Part shown: positions 1 through 9,009 of the stretch, in pieces | How the letters are laid out: the number at the start of each line of letters is the position of its first letter | How positions within the stretch are numbered: position 1 is the stretch's first letter | Source of the DNA: Flavisolibacter longurius | GTDB taxonomy: Bacteria > Bacteroidota > Bacteroidia > Chitinophagales > Chitinophagaceae | DNA: 64,000 nucleotides | Assembly: GCA_013327885.1 (NCBI GenBank) | Contig: JABUMY010000020.1 | Location: forward strand, 57,503-121,502 | Direction: 5' to 3' | Made by a program: the position numbers and the translations under genes | The notes under the pieces: model-generated | Databases searched by the model: none | Told to the model about the DNA's origin: nothing | What the model saw: the letters and a program-made list of their open reading frames with translations, nothing else

Positions 1-591
1 GTCAACAGCATTTTGCAATGGATCGTTGGCGCTTTGTACGGTGGCTACATTGCCGCCAACATGCTCAAATGGTACTGGTGGCGATTTAATGCCAATGGTT
101 TTTTCTGGGGTATGATGGCGGGCATTGCAGCGGCCCTGGTCTTTCCGTTTATTTTCACTGGCTTGCCCTTGTATAACTGGCCCCTCCTGTTTTTGATTTC
201 GGTGATCGGATGCCTCGTTGGTACGTATACGGCACCGCCAACCGATTGGGCCGTGCTGAAAACGTTTTACAAAACAGTGCGTCCCTGGGGTTTTTGGGAG
301 CCTGTTAAAAAAGAAGTGATGAGGGAAGACCCTTCCTTTCAACCGAACCGGCGTTTCCGGCTCGATATGTTCAACGTGGTGCTGGGAATCATTGCCCAGT
401 GCTGCCTCACCATCCTGCCCATGTACCTGGTGTTGTGGATGAAATTGCCGCTCCTTGTCACCGTCCTGGTTTTACTCCTCATCATCCTGGTATTGAAAAA
501 AACCTGGTGGAACCGCCTCGACGAAGGCGAAGATATTTCGACTATCCAGCCGCAAGGCGATAAAAAACGAGAACATGAATACAGCATTTGA
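1..591 (+). CDS. Sodium:solute symporter, C-terminal fragment
   Basis: The reading frame is open to the left window edge, so this is the 3' end of a longer gene. The visible 196 residues contain about five strongly hydrophobic segments and a basic C-terminal tail. The pattern of a [18 protein letters not shown] loop, a PWGFWEPV stretch and a WWNRLDEG end is what I recall from the C-terminus of Bacteroidota SSS-family symporters. It overlaps the GH130 gene by 17 bp, so the two are translationally linked. It would carry mannobiose or mannosylglucose across the inner membrane. The substrate is inferred from the operon, not from the sequence. Confidence 0.8.
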   Translation, partial: VNSILQWIVGALYGGYIAANMLKWYWWRFNANGFFWGMMAGIAAALVFPFIFTGLPLYNWPLLFLISVIGCLVGTYTAPPTDWAVLKTFYKTVRPWGFWEPVKKEVMREDPSFQPNRRFRLDMFNVVLGIIAQCCLTILPMYLVLWMKLPLLVTVLVLLLIILVLKKTWWNRLDEGEDISTIQPQGDKKREHEYSI

Positions 592-1795
592 CAAACGGCT
601 GGCGGCGTTGCAAGCCGCGAGGGAAACATTGCTAACGCAAAAGAATACAAAGGAAACGTTGGGCAATGGTGTGTATGACCGGTATCAACATCCCGTACTG
701 ACCGCACAGCATGTACCCCTTTTCTGGCAGTATGATCTTGACCGGCAAACCAACCCGCACCTGATGGAGCGCTTTGGTATCAATGCCACCTTCAATGCCG
801 GTGCCATCAAGCTGAATGACAATTATTATCTAGTGGCAAGAGTGGAAGGCGCCGACCGCAAATCGTTTTTTGCCGTGGCCGAAAGTCCGAACGGCATCGA
901 CAACTTTCGCTTTTGGGATTACCCCGTGCAATTGCCGGCGGCTGATGAGCCGGATACCAACGTGTACGACATGCGCCTGGTGCAGCACGAAGACGGCTGG
1001 ATCTACGGGCTTTTTTGCACCGAGCGAAAAGACCCGGCAGCACCCCTTGGCGATGAATCATCGGCCATTGCCCAATGCGGTATTGCTCGCACCAGGGACC
1101 TCCTCCATTGGGAACGGCTGGCTGACCTGAAAACGCCTTCGCCGCAACAGCGCAACGTGGTGCTGCACCCCGAATTTGTGCAGGGCAAATACGCCTTTTA
1201 TACCCGTCCGCAGGATGGCTTTATCAATACCGGAAAGGGCGGCGGCATCGGCTTTGGCCTCAGCGCCTGTATCGAATGTGCCGTGGTTGACGAAGAGATC
1301 GTCATCGACCCCAAGCAATACCATACCGTGTACGAAGCCAAGAATGGCCTGGGGCCGGCACCTCTCAAAACAAGCAAGGGTTGGCTGCACGTGGCACACG
1401 GTGTACGGAATACGGCTGCGGGTCTCCGTTATACGCTCTATCTTTTTATGACCGACCTGCAGGATCCCACGAAAGTGATCTACAAACCGGCGGGTTATTT
1501 TATGGCGCCGGAAGGAGAGGAGAGGGTTGGCGATGTGTCGAATGTGCTCTTTAGCAATGGCTGGATCGCTGACGACGACGGAACGGTTTTCATTTATTAT
1601 GCTTCGTCGGATACCCGCATGCACGTGGCCACATCAACGGTGGAAAAGCTGCTGGACTATTGCATGAACACGGCCGCAGACGGGCTTACCTCTGCCGCTT
1701 CCGTGCAAACGTTAACCGGCATTATTGCAAAGAACAAAGCCATAACAGGCCTTCTTCCCCAAACAGCAAAAATGTCTTCGGCAAATGCTGGATAA
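575..1795 (+). CDS. GH130 4-O-beta-D-mannosyl-D-glucose phosphorylase
   Basis: This 406-residue protein belongs to the GH130 five-bladed propeller family and most resembles the mannosylglucose phosphorylase branch (GH130_1). That enzyme converts mannosyl-glucose and phosphate to mannose 1-phosphate and glucose. The TNVYDMRL motif places the expected catalytic Asp at residue 132, near position 131 in the Bacteroides fragilis enzyme. There is no signal peptide, so it acts in the cytoplasm. The start overlaps the end of the symporter. The next gene, a cellobiose 2-epimerase 41 bp downstream, supplies the substrate in the known beta-1,4-mannobiose pathway. A mannan oligosaccharide phosphorylase of the same family is the main alternative. 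Confidence 0.9.
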   Translation: MNTAFDKRLAALQAARETLLTQKNTKETLGNGVYDRYQHPVLTAQHVPLFWQYDLDRQTNPHLMERFGINATFNAGAIKLNDNYYLVARVEGADRKSFFAVAESPNGIDNFRFWDYPVQLPAADEPDTNVYDMRLVQHEDGWIYGLFCTERKDPAAPLGDESSAIAQCGIARTRDLLHWERLADLKTPSPQQRNVVLHPEFVQGKYAFYTRPQDGFINTGKGGGIGFGLSACIECAVVDEEIVIDPKQYHTVYEAKNGLGPAPLKTSKGWLHVAHGVRNTAAGLRYTLYLFMTDLQDPTKVIYKPAGYFMAPEGEERVGDVSNVLFSNGWIADDDGTVFIYYASSDTRMHVATSTVEKLLDYCMNTAADGLTSAASVQTLTGIIAKNKAITGLLPQTAKMSSANAG

Positions 1796-1836
1796 AATCG
1801 TAAAAGGATCGCTTTTCAATCTCCTTTTAAACAGGC

Positions 1837-3033
1837 ATGGAAAATAACTTGCTACAATACAGGGAAGAAGTCACAAATGAGTTGCACAACATCCTTGCCT
1901 ACTGGATAAAGCATACGCCTGACAATGCCAACGGCGGCTTTGTCGGGCGGATCGATCATGACGGCACCATTCATGCCGATGCACCCAAAGGTTCGGTGCT
2001 CAACAGCCGCATCCTGTGGAGCTTTTCAGCGGCGTATAACCTGACTGGCAATAACGAATACCTGGCCACCGCCGAAAGAGCATTTGACTACCTGCTGCAT
2101 CATTTTTTCGATCCCAATTTTGGCGGTGTGTACTGGACGGTTGATGCGTCCGGCAAGCCACTCGATACCAAAAAGCAGATCTATGCGCTTGCCTTCGCCA
2201 TTTATGGTGCCAGCGAATATTTTTTGGCTGCCAAAGACGAAAGGGCGAAGGCGCTGGCGCAACAACTTTATTACGACATTGTAAAGTATAGCTACGATGT
2301 AAAGCATGGCGGTTATCTCGAGGCCTTGTCGCAAAACTGGCAGGAGCTGGATGACCTGCGGTTAAGCGCCAAAGACGCCAACGAAAAAAAATCCATGAAT
2401 ACGCACCTCCATGTACTGGAAGCGTTTACCAATCTTTACCGCATTTGGCCGGATGAAGATTTAAAAGAACGCATCGAAGAACTGGTGACTTTGTTCCTTG
2501 ATCGCATCATGGGTGAAGACAATCACCTCATTTTATTTTTCAGCGATCGCTGGGAACCTCGCTCCCGCATCATCTCTTATGGCCATGATATTGAGGCTGC
2601 CTGGCTGGTGCAGGAAGCCGCTGCATTGGTGGGCAATGAAACACTTCTTTCACAGGTGAAAGAAAAATCAGTTGCCGTGGCAAAAGCTGCGGCCGAAGGC
2701 CTGGATAGTGATGGCGGTCTTTGGTATGAACACGACCGGGCAACGGGTCATACGGTTCGTGAGAAACACTGGTGGCCGCAGGCGGAAGCCATGGTTGGTT
2801 TTCTCCACGCCTGGCAGGAAAGTGGCGATGAGAACTTCCTGCAACAGTCCTGGCAAAGCTGGAACTTTAGTAAAGCTCACCTCCTGGATAAAGAAGAGGG
2901 TGAATGGGTGTGGGGCGTGAAAGAAGATTATTCGGTGATGACCGAAGAGGACAAAGTGGGTCTTTGGAAATGTCCTTACCATAACAGCCGCGCCTGTATG
3001 GAAGTGATCAGGCGTATTTCAGCAAGGCCGTAG
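1837..3033 (+). CDS. Cellobiose 2-epimerase (AGE family)
   Basis: This 398-residue protein has the (alpha/alpha)6-barrel pattern of the N-acylglucosamine 2-epimerase family at the usual length of cellobiose 2-epimerases. Candidate catalytic residues are His190 (NTHLHVLEA), His250 (YGHDIEAAW) and His382 (CPYHNSRA), with the WWPQAEAMVGF stretch at 312-322 lining the pocket. It would epimerise the reducing-end mannose of beta-1,4-mannobiose to glucose, giving mannosylglucose for the GH130 phosphorylase just upstream. There is no signal peptide. The pair is the established signature of the Bacteroides-type mannan pathway. Confidence 0.92.
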   Translation: MENNLLQYREEVTNELHNILAYWIKHTPDNANGGFVGRIDHDGTIHADAPKGSVLNSRILWSFSAAYNLTGNNEYLATAERAFDYLLHHFFDPNFGGVYWTVDASGKPLDTKKQIYALAFAIYGASEYFLAAKDERAKALAQQLYYDIVKYSYDVKHGGYLEALSQNWQELDDLRLSAKDANEKKSMNTHLHVLEAFTNLYRIWPDEDLKERIEELVTLFLDRIMGEDNHLILFFSDRWEPRSRIISYGHDIEAAWLVQEAAALVGNETLLSQVKEKSVAVAKAAAEGLDSDGGLWYEHDRATGHTVREKHWWPQAEAMVGFLHAWQESGDENFLQQSWQSWNFSKAHLLDKEEGEWVWGVKEDYSVMTEEDKVGLWKCPYHNSRACMEVIRRISARP

Positions 3034-3074
3034 CCGCAACAGGACAATAGCCGGCAACCATTAAAATCAAGCAT

Positions 3075-4586
3075 ATGAAAAGTTCTTTTCGCGACAACGC
3101 TTTGACTTTTCTTTTCCTGAGCAGCCTTCCGTTTATGACGGCGGCGCAAGGCAATGGCATCTTCGAAGACCGGGCTGATATCGGGCCTGTCCTGCACAAA
3201 GGCGGCCTGGTGTACAACAAAAGCAGCGGTGAATACCTTGTTTCCGGCTCCGGCGCCAACATCTGGGCAGCTGCGGACGAAGCCCATTTTGTGTGGCGAA
3301 AACTAAAGGGCAATTTCATTTTGCAGGCAAGGGCAAAATTTATCGGCGCCGGCGTTGACCCGCACCGAAAGCTGGGCTGGATGATCAGGCAATCCCTGGC
3401 AACCGACGCGGCAACGGTGATTGCGGCCGTTCATGGCGATGGACTGGCTTCGCTGCAATACCGGAAAGAGACCGGTACAGCCATTGCAGAGACAAAGTTT
3501 GCAACCACGGCGCCGGATGTCGTTCAGCTTGAACGGAGGGGCAACCAATTCATCATGTCCGTTGCCCGGTCCGGTGAGCTTTTTTCCGTACAAGAGGTGC
3601 AGGATATTGATTTGGGTGACGAGCTATACGTGGGTTTGTATGTATGTGCCCATAACAAGGACGTGGTGGAAAAAGCCATTTTCGATAACGTACGCATTGT
3701 GGTGCCGGCAAGGGAAGGCTTGGTGCAATACCGCGAATTCCTCGGCAGCAACATCGAACTGTTTGAGATGGCGACCGGTAAGCGACGCGTTGTTTACAGC
3801 GAGCCTTTCTCCCTGCAGGCACCCAACTGGATGCTGGACGGCAAGTCGCTTCTTTACAACAAAAACGGCCGGATCTTTCAATTGGACCTGGCCAGTAAAA
3901 AGGTTTCAGAACTCAATACGGGTGCGGTACAGAATAACAACAACGACCATGTCATTTCCTTCGATGGAAAAATGCTGGGATTGAGTGCCACCAGCCCGGA
4001 TAAAAAATACAATTCTGTTGTGTACACGGTGCCCATCACGGGTGGCGATCCAAAACAGGTAACACCTGTCGGACCTTCTTATTTACACGGCTGGTCGCCG
4101 GACGGCAGGTGGCTGACGTATACGGCCCAAAGGAATGGCGATTTTGACATCTATAAAATTCCTTCGGAGGGCGGCGAGGAAGTGCGCCTCACTACCGCAC
4201 CGGGGCTGGATGATGGCCCGGAATACAGCCCGGACGGCGCCTATATTTATTTTAATTCGACGCGGAGCGGCCGCATGCAACTCTGGCGCATGAAGCCTGA
4301 CGGTACAGCACAAACGCAAATCACAAATGATACGCTGAACAACTGGTTCCCGCATCCTTCACCAGACGGAAAGTGGCTTTTGTTTCTAAGCTTTCAAGCT
4401 GATGTAAAGCCAGACGAGCATCCTTTTTACAAACAGGTCTACCTGCGCATGATGCCGATGGAAGGCGGTGAGCCCAAAGTCCTGGCTTACCTCTATGGCG
4501 GCCAGGGTACCATCAATACGCCATCCTGGTCGCCCGACAGTAAACAATTTGCCTTTGTATCCAACTCCGGTTTATTGCTGGAATAA
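3075..4586 (+). CDS. Exported TolB-like WD40/PD40 beta-propeller protein
   Basis: This 503-residue protein begins with a signal peptide ending near TAAQ at residue 25. Residues of about 30-210 resemble a DUF1349-like jelly-roll domain (NGIFEDRADIGPV, KLGWMIRQSL). Residues of about 230-500 carry repeated SPDGxW/SPDGxY strands typical of TolB/PD40 propeller blades, for example HGWSPDGRWLTY, PEYSPDGAYIYF, HPSPDGKWLLF and PSWSPDSKQFAF. Such proteins occur in many Bacteroidota polysaccharide loci, probably binding glycans or proteins in the periplasm. It follows the epimerase by 41 bp and precedes the GH9 gene by 10 bp, so it is part of the same operon. Its exact role is unknown. Confidence 0.78.
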   Translation: MKSSFRDNALTFLFLSSLPFMTAAQGNGIFEDRADIGPVLHKGGLVYNKSSGEYLVSGSGANIWAAADEAHFVWRKLKGNFILQARAKFIGAGVDPHRKLGWMIRQSLATDAATVIAAVHGDGLASLQYRKETGTAIAETKFATTAPDVVQLERRGNQFIMSVARSGELFSVQEVQDIDLGDELYVGLYVCAHNKDVVEKAIFDNVRIVVPAREGLVQYREFLGSNIELFEMATGKRRVVYSEPFSLQAPNWMLDGKSLLYNKNGRIFQLDLASKKVSELNTGAVQNNNNDHVISFDGKMLGLSATSPDKKYNSVVYTVPITGGDPKQVTPVGPSYLHGWSPDGRWLTYTAQRNGDFDIYKIPSEGGEEVRLTTAPGLDDGPEYSPDGAYIYFNSTRSGRMQLWRMKPDGTAQTQITNDTLNNWFPHPSPDGKWLLFLSFQADVKPDEHPFYKQVYLRMMPMEGGEPKVLAYLYGGQGTINTPSWSPDSKQFAFVSNSGLLLE

Positions 4587-4596
4587 AAAATAAGAA

Positions 4597-6354
4597 ATGA
4601 TCATTCGAAACAGCCTTTTCTTTTTTGTAACGACACTGCTTTCTACACTAATCAATGCGCAAATTGGCAGCAACCGCATTCAACTAAACCAGGTGGGTTT
4701 TTACAGTGCTGCACCCAAACTTGCGGTGGTCACCGGCAACACAAGCGCCACGCAATTTTCCGTAACCTCACCGGATGGTCGCACCACGTTTTATACCGGC
4801 AAGTTGTCGGGTGAAAAGAGCTCGAAGTATTCATCAACCCTCACAAAAACGGCGGATTTCAGCGCCTTTAAAAAGAGTGGGAGCTATGCCATCACCATTC
4901 CAGGTGTGGGCACATCTTACCCCTTTGCCATTGGGGCCGATGTGCATGCAAGTGCCGCCAAGGATGTGTTGAAAGCGTTTTATTTTATCCGCTCTAACAC
5001 GCCACTGGAAGAAGCCTATGCCGGCAAATGGGCAAGAGGGGCTGGCCATCCCGATACGGCGGTGCTGGTGCACCCTTCTGCGGCAACGGAACTGCGCCCT
5101 GCGGGTACTGTCATCTCTTCTCCCGGTGGCTGGTACGATGCCGGCGATTACAACAAGTACATCGTTAATTCAGGCATTACCATGGGAACGCTGTTGGCTG
5201 CATACGAAGATTTTCCGCAGTATTTTAAAACACTTTCTGTTGCCATACCGGAAAGCGGCAACGCAGTGCCGGACATCCTGGACGAAGCGGTTTACAACCT
5301 GCGCTGGATGCTCACCATGCAAGACGGCGCCAATGGCGGTGTGTACCACAAACTAACCAATGCCAGCTTCGATGGCATGGTGATGCCCGGCGTTACCAAA
5401 GAACCACGTTACGTGGTGCAAAAAGGCACGGCTGCCGCGCTGGACTTTGCCGCGGTAACAGCCATGGCTACACGTATTTTAAAACCCTATGCGCAATCTT
5501 TTCCCGGTCTTGCCGACAGTTGTCTCAACGCCGCTGAGGCGGCCTGGAAATGGGCAGGAGAAAATCCTGCCGTCCGTTACAGCCAGCAGGAGATGGCTCC
5601 CAAATTTGACCCTGACATCACCACCGGTGAATACGGCGACCGCAATTTCAATGACGAACAGCTGTGGGCTGCAGCAGAGCTCTTTGCCACTACCGGTGAG
5701 CAAACGTACCTGGATGCTGTAAAGGACAGGATGAAGGATGCTGTGCCGCTGCCTTCCTGGGCTAATGTGGCCATGATGGGTTATTATACAATGATCAGGA
5801 TGGAAAACAAATTGCCCGCCGTGGCGGCGCCTGTTGTTGCTGCTATGAAGGATACGGTGCTGAAAAGAGCAGCAACGTATTTAGCGAATGTGCCGGCCAG
5901 CGCCTTTGCTACTGTGATGGGACAAACCGCCCGGGATTTTAGCTGGGGTGGAAGTTCGGTGGCGGCCAACCAGGGCATGCTGTTGCTTTATGCTTATAAG
6001 CAAACAAAGGATAAAAAGTTTTTGCACGGCGCCCTTTCCAATCTCGATTATTTGCTGGGACGTAACGCCACCGGTTATTCGTTTGTAACAGGATTGGGCA
6101 GCAAACGGGTGATGCACCCGCACCACCGCCCTTCGGAGGCCGATGGTGTGGTTGACCCGGTGCCGGGGCTCTTGTCGGGCGGTCCCAACCCTGGTATGCA
6201 GGATAAATGCACGTACCCTTCAGCCGAGCCCGAACTGGCCTTTGTGGATAATGTTTGCTCGTATGCTTCCAACGAGATCGCCATCAACTGGCAGGCACCG
6301 GCGGTATACCTTGTGGGAGCGATGGAAGCCTTGAAAAAGCACTTCCGTAACTGA
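4597..6354 (+). CDS. GH9 endoglucanase with N-terminal Ig-like domain
   Basis: This 585-residue protein has a signal peptide (cleavage near NAQ, residue 22) and a CelD_N immunoglobulin-like domain at about 25-112. A GH9 (alpha/alpha)6 catalytic domain spans about 120-582. The GGWYDAGDYNKY motif gives the paired catalytic Asp residues 181 and 184. The C-terminal NEIAINWQAP motif gives the proton donor Glu560. The GH9 family cleaves beta-1,4-glucans and, in some members, glucomannan or xyloglucan. Placement behind the phosphorylase/epimerase pair suggests that the target is glucomannan, which is an inference. It is the last gene of the operon; no clear terminator hairpin follows. Confidence 0.93.
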   Translation: MIIRNSLFFFVTTLLSTLINAQIGSNRIQLNQVGFYSAAPKLAVVTGNTSATQFSVTSPDGRTTFYTGKLSGEKSSKYSSTLTKTADFSAFKKSGSYAITIPGVGTSYPFAIGADVHASAAKDVLKAFYFIRSNTPLEEAYAGKWARGAGHPDTAVLVHPSAATELRPAGTVISSPGGWYDAGDYNKYIVNSGITMGTLLAAYEDFPQYFKTLSVAIPESGNAVPDILDEAVYNLRWMLTMQDGANGGVYHKLTNASFDGMVMPGVTKEPRYVVQKGTAAALDFAAVTAMATRILKPYAQSFPGLADSCLNAAEAAWKWAGENPAVRYSQQEMAPKFDPDITTGEYGDRNFNDEQLWAAAELFATTGEQTYLDAVKDRMKDAVPLPSWANVAMMGYYTMIRMENKLPAVAAPVVAAMKDTVLKRAATYLANVPASAFATVMGQTARDFSWGGSSVAANQGMLLLYAYKQTKDKKFLHGALSNLDYLLGRNATGYSFVTGLGSKRVMHPHHRPSEADGVVDPVPGLLSGGPNPGMQDKCTYPSAEPELAFVDNVCSYASNEIAINWQAPAVYLVGAMEALKKHFRN

Positions 6355-6469
6355 GCAAAGAAGATGGCTTTACACGTTTTATTTAACAGCGTTACTTTTT
6401 ACATTGTTAATAATCAGGATAGCGAGGCTGCCTTTTTTGGTCCCGCTTTATCTTAGCGAAAATACCACC

Positions 6470-6901
6470 ATGAAAAAACGACTTGGTTTTGCTGTTGTCT
6501 TTTTCGTTTTCCTGTTCAGCGCTTCTGCACAAAACCCGGTTAACTGGACCAAAGAGCAGTTGCTGGAGCCGGCAGCACTCGCCGCAATGATGCAGTCGAA
6601 AAAAGACCTGCCGGCGCTGATCTCTGTTGGTCCTGGCGCCACCATTCCCAATTCCATTCACATAGGCCCTACCAATGATGCCGATAACCTGGCAAACCTG
6701 GAAAAAAAACTAAAGGCAATGCCAAAAAGCGCAGCGGTAGTGATCTATTGCGGATGCTGTCCGTTTGAAAATTGTCCCAATGTGCGGCCGGCGATAGCCA
6801 TGCTGAAGGACCAGAAGTTTACCAACTATAAATTGCTCAATATTCCCCGCAACATCAAAGCCGACTGGATCGACAAAGGCTACCCGGTTGCAAAGGATTA
6901 A
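6470..6901 (+). CDS. Exported rhodanese-like domain protein
   Basis: I chose the ATG at 6470, which begins MKKRLGFAVVFF with a clean signal peptide ending at SASAQ; an upstream in-frame start would put a second hydrophobic run before it. The mature part (about 122 residues) ends with a rhodanese-like fold. The VVIYCGCCPFENCPNVRPA stretch carries the cysteine loop, followed by NYKLLNIPRNIKADWIDKGYPV. The cluster of four Cys within about 12 residues is denser than in ordinary sulfurtransferases. It may be a periplasmic thiol or sulfur-handling protein. It stands alone, 115 bp after GH9, with a terminator behind it. Confidence 0.72.
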   Translation: MKKRLGFAVVFFVFLFSASAQNPVNWTKEQLLEPAALAAMMQSKKDLPALISVGPGATIPNSIHIGPTNDADNLANLEKKLKAMPKSAAVVIYCGCCPFENCPNVRPAIAMLKDQKFTNYKLLNIPRNIKADWIDKGYPVAKD

Positions 6902-6920
6902 GTTCTTTGCGTAGCAGAAA

Positions 6921-6953
6921 AAAGGGAAACAGCAAAAGCGGTTTCCCTTTTTT
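6921..6953 (+). terminator. Rho-independent terminator after rhodanese gene
   Basis: AAAGGGAAAC pairs with GTTTCCCTTT across a 10-nt loop and is followed by a T run. It lies 20 bp after the stop of the rhodanese-like gene. Confidence 0.85.
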
Positions 6954-6959
6954 AATTTT

Positions 6960-6967
6960 TACATTTG
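6960..6967 (+). promoter_or_regulatory. Bacteroidota -7 box TACATTTG
   Basis: The octamer matches the TAnnTTTG consensus of the Bacteroidota primary sigma factor. It lies 16 bp before the ATG of the oxidoreductase at 6984 and just after a terminator. No TTG -33 element is visible at the right spacing, so this is a candidate only. Confidence 0.4.
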
Positions 6968-6983
6968 ACTCTTTGCTTACACT

Positions 6984-8039
6984 ATGCAACAGATCAACAC
7001 AGCCATTCTTTCTTTTGGCATGTCAGGGAAATTGTTTCATGCTCCTTTCCTGCATGTACACGAAGGGTTCCGTTTTTATGCCGTGCTGGAACGCAGCAAG
7101 AACCTTGCAGAGGAGATCTATCCCGATGTAAAAACCTACAGAACCCTTGATGACCTGCTGGCCGACAGCGCTATTGAACTGGTGGTTGTGAACACCCCCA
7201 ACTACACGCATTACGACTATGCGAAAAAAGCCCTCGAAGCCGGCAAGCATGTGATCGTGGAAAAACCTTTCGTGGTAAACAGGGCGGAAGGCGAGGAGCT
7301 AAAAGCATTGGCAGAAGAAAAAGGCCTCTTGCTTTCTCCCTACCAGAACCGCCGCTGGGACAGCGATTTTCAAACCGTGCAGAAGGTCATTGAGGATGGC
7401 TGGTTGGGCAATATCGTGGAAGCCGAGTTTCATTTCGACCGTTTTAAAACAGAGCTCAGTCCCAAGCAACACAAAGAAGTTCCCGGTCCGGGTACCGGTG
7501 CCCTCTACGACCTGGGTGCCCATATCATTGACCAGGCCTTGCTCTTGTTTGGCGAACCGGAAGCCGTGTTTGGCGACATTCGCATTGTTCGTCCTGTTTC
7601 AAAAGTGGATGATTATTTTGAAGTGCTGCTGTATTACCCGCAATTACGGGTGCGCCTGCACGGTAGTTACCTGGTAAGAGAGCCCTTACCTTCTTATATT
7701 TTACACGGCGACAAAGGATCTTTCCTGAAATGGCGGGCCGATGTGCAGGAGGCTGCGCTGCTGGAAGGGCATCCCCCTGGCACTCCCGACTGGGGCGTAG
7801 AACCGGTAACCGAAAGAGGATTGCTGCACACGGAAAGAGACGGTGCCGTTATCCGCGAAACCGTTCCTACGGTACTGGGAAATTACCTTCATTATTTTGA
7901 CGGCATTTACGAGGCGGTACGCAACGGCGCTCCGTTACCCGTAACGGCTGGCCAGGCTATCAACGCCATCCGTGTGATTGAAGCGACCTTTCAAAGCAGC
8001 GAAGAAAAAAGAGTCATTCCTTTCGACCCCAAAAAATAA
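6984..8039 (+). CDS. Gfo/Idh/MocA family oxidoreductase
   Basis: This 351-residue protein has an N-terminal Rossmann domain (ILSFGMSGKLFHAPF, a degenerate dinucleotide loop) and the conserved EKP motif at residues 93-95, which holds the catalytic Lys. The C-terminal substrate domain contains GALYDLGAHIIDQAL. The family oxidises sugars, inositols and related polyols with NAD(P). There is no signal peptide, so it is cytosolic. It is preceded by a terminator and by a TACATTTG box and is probably transcribed alone. The substrate cannot be told from the sequence. Confidence 0.9.
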   Translation: MQQINTAILSFGMSGKLFHAPFLHVHEGFRFYAVLERSKNLAEEIYPDVKTYRTLDDLLADSAIELVVVNTPNYTHYDYAKKALEAGKHVIVEKPFVVNRAEGEELKALAEEKGLLLSPYQNRRWDSDFQTVQKVIEDGWLGNIVEAEFHFDRFKTELSPKQHKEVPGPGTGALYDLGAHIIDQALLLFGEPEAVFGDIRIVRPVSKVDDYFEVLLYYPQLRVRLHGSYLVREPLPSYILHGDKGSFLKWRADVQEAALLEGHPPGTPDWGVEPVTERGLLHTERDGAVIRETVPTVLGNYLHYFDGIYEAVRNGAPLPVTAGQAINAIRVIEATFQSSEEKRVIPFDPKK

Positions 8040-8096
8040 CAAAGCAGCAAGAAGCCTGACCGCAACACCTTTTGTTTTTACGCTAATTTGCTTTGC

Positions 8097-8414
8097 ATGA
8101 AGATCAGGATAAGGGAAGAATCGCTTTTTGCCCGCATTGCGGCCCGCAAGTTGAAATGCAATACGGTGGCGGCTGTTTTTGGCAGCACCATTCATCTCTG
8201 GAATGTCAGCCGTGAAGACTTCCTGAAGCGAACTCCCTGGGTGGTACACGAAATTGAGCATGTGCGGCAGTTTCGGCGTTACGGCTACTTGTGGTTCTCG
8301 GTTTTGTATCTCTGGGAAAGTGCCCGCAAGGGGTATTACAATAACCGCTTCGAAGTGGAAGCCCGGGTAGCGGAAAACGGTGTTCTTTGCCTGGATGGAA
8401 TTGAATTTTTGTAA
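8097..8414 (+). CDS. Small HExxH-containing protein (DUF4157-like)
   Basis: The ATG at 8097 gives a 105-residue protein beginning MKIRIREESLFARIAARKL. The TTG nine bases upstream is less likely. It contains HEIEHVRQF, a zinc-metallopeptidase-type HExxH motif, and a downstream NRFEVEARVAE that could supply the third ligand Glu. This layout recalls the minimal DUF4157-like proteins of Bacteroidota. No signal peptide is seen. Peptidase activity is not established for such short proteins. It lies between two unrelated genes. Confidence 0.68.
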   Translation: MKIRIREESLFARIAARKLKCNTVAAVFGSTIHLWNVSREDFLKRTPWVVHEIEHVRQFRRYGYLWFSVLYLWESARKGYYNNRFEVEARVAENGVLCLDGIEFL

Positions 8415-8455
8415 CACTTCTTTTTTTAATTGCTCAACGAACTACATTCTCGATA

Positions 8456-8980
8456 ATGCGAAAACTTGTTGCCGGTTTTGCTGCCAGTGTGGATGGCTAT
8501 ATTGATGGTCCTGATGGCGGGCACGATTGGATCATTGTGGATGAGAAGATCGATTTCGCTGCCGAGATGAAACGTTTCGATACCTTCTTTTTCGGCCGCC
8601 GTTCTTACGAAGCTGCAAAGTCGCTATTCGAGGAGCCGGTGCAAGGCATCACCAACTATGTTTTTTCCAACACGCTTTCAGCCGCAGACCCAAACTTTGT
8701 TTTGGTCAGCGGTGATATCGAACCCAAAATAAAATTGCTGAAAGCAGGACCGGGGAAAGACATTGCACTGTATGGCGGTGCCACCCTGCTGGCCTTCCTG
8801 CTGAACCGGCAGTTGGTGGACGAACTTTCCATTTCCTTTCTCCCTGTTTTGCTGGGTAGCGGAAAGCCGATGGTGGACCTGTTGCAGCAAAAGGTTTGGC
8901 TGCGTTTCAACAACAGCCGCCGCTACGAAAACGGAACGCTGGTGGTAAATTATTCGGTGCGTTACAACCAGGAGCCCTAA
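8456..8980 (+). CDS. Dihydrofolate reductase family protein (RibD C-terminal type)
   Basis: This 174-residue protein starts MRKLVAGFAASVDGYIDGPDG and has the typical pattern of the RibD_C/DHFR-like family. That includes the FFFGRRSYEA strand-helix, the ALYGGATLLAFLLNRQLVDELSISFLPVLLGSGKPM core and a short C-terminal strand. These proteins bind NADPH and reduce pteridine- or pyrimidine-like substrates. The real substrate of such stand-alone copies is generally unknown. It is not the housekeeping folA by sequence pattern. It is followed 29 bp later by peptidase E. Confidence 0.87.
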   Translation: MRKLVAGFAASVDGYIDGPDGGHDWIIVDEKIDFAAEMKRFDTFFFGRRSYEAAKSLFEEPVQGITNYVFSNTLSAADPNFVLVSGDIEPKIKLLKAGPGKDIALYGGATLLAFLLNRQLVDELSISFLPVLLGSGKPMVDLLQQKVWLRFNNSRRYENGTLVVNYSVRYNQEP

Positions 8981-8982
8981 GA

Positions 8983-8990
8983 TATCTTTG
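8983..8990 (+). promoter_or_regulatory. Bacteroidota -7 box TATCTTTG
   Basis: A full match to TAnnTTTG lies 19 bp before the peptidase E start, right after the stop of the DHFR-like gene. A TTG at -33 is not evident. It suggests that pepE has its own start site. Confidence 0.4.
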
Positions 8991-9009
8991 TCCTCTTTAA
9001 AATTTTTTT

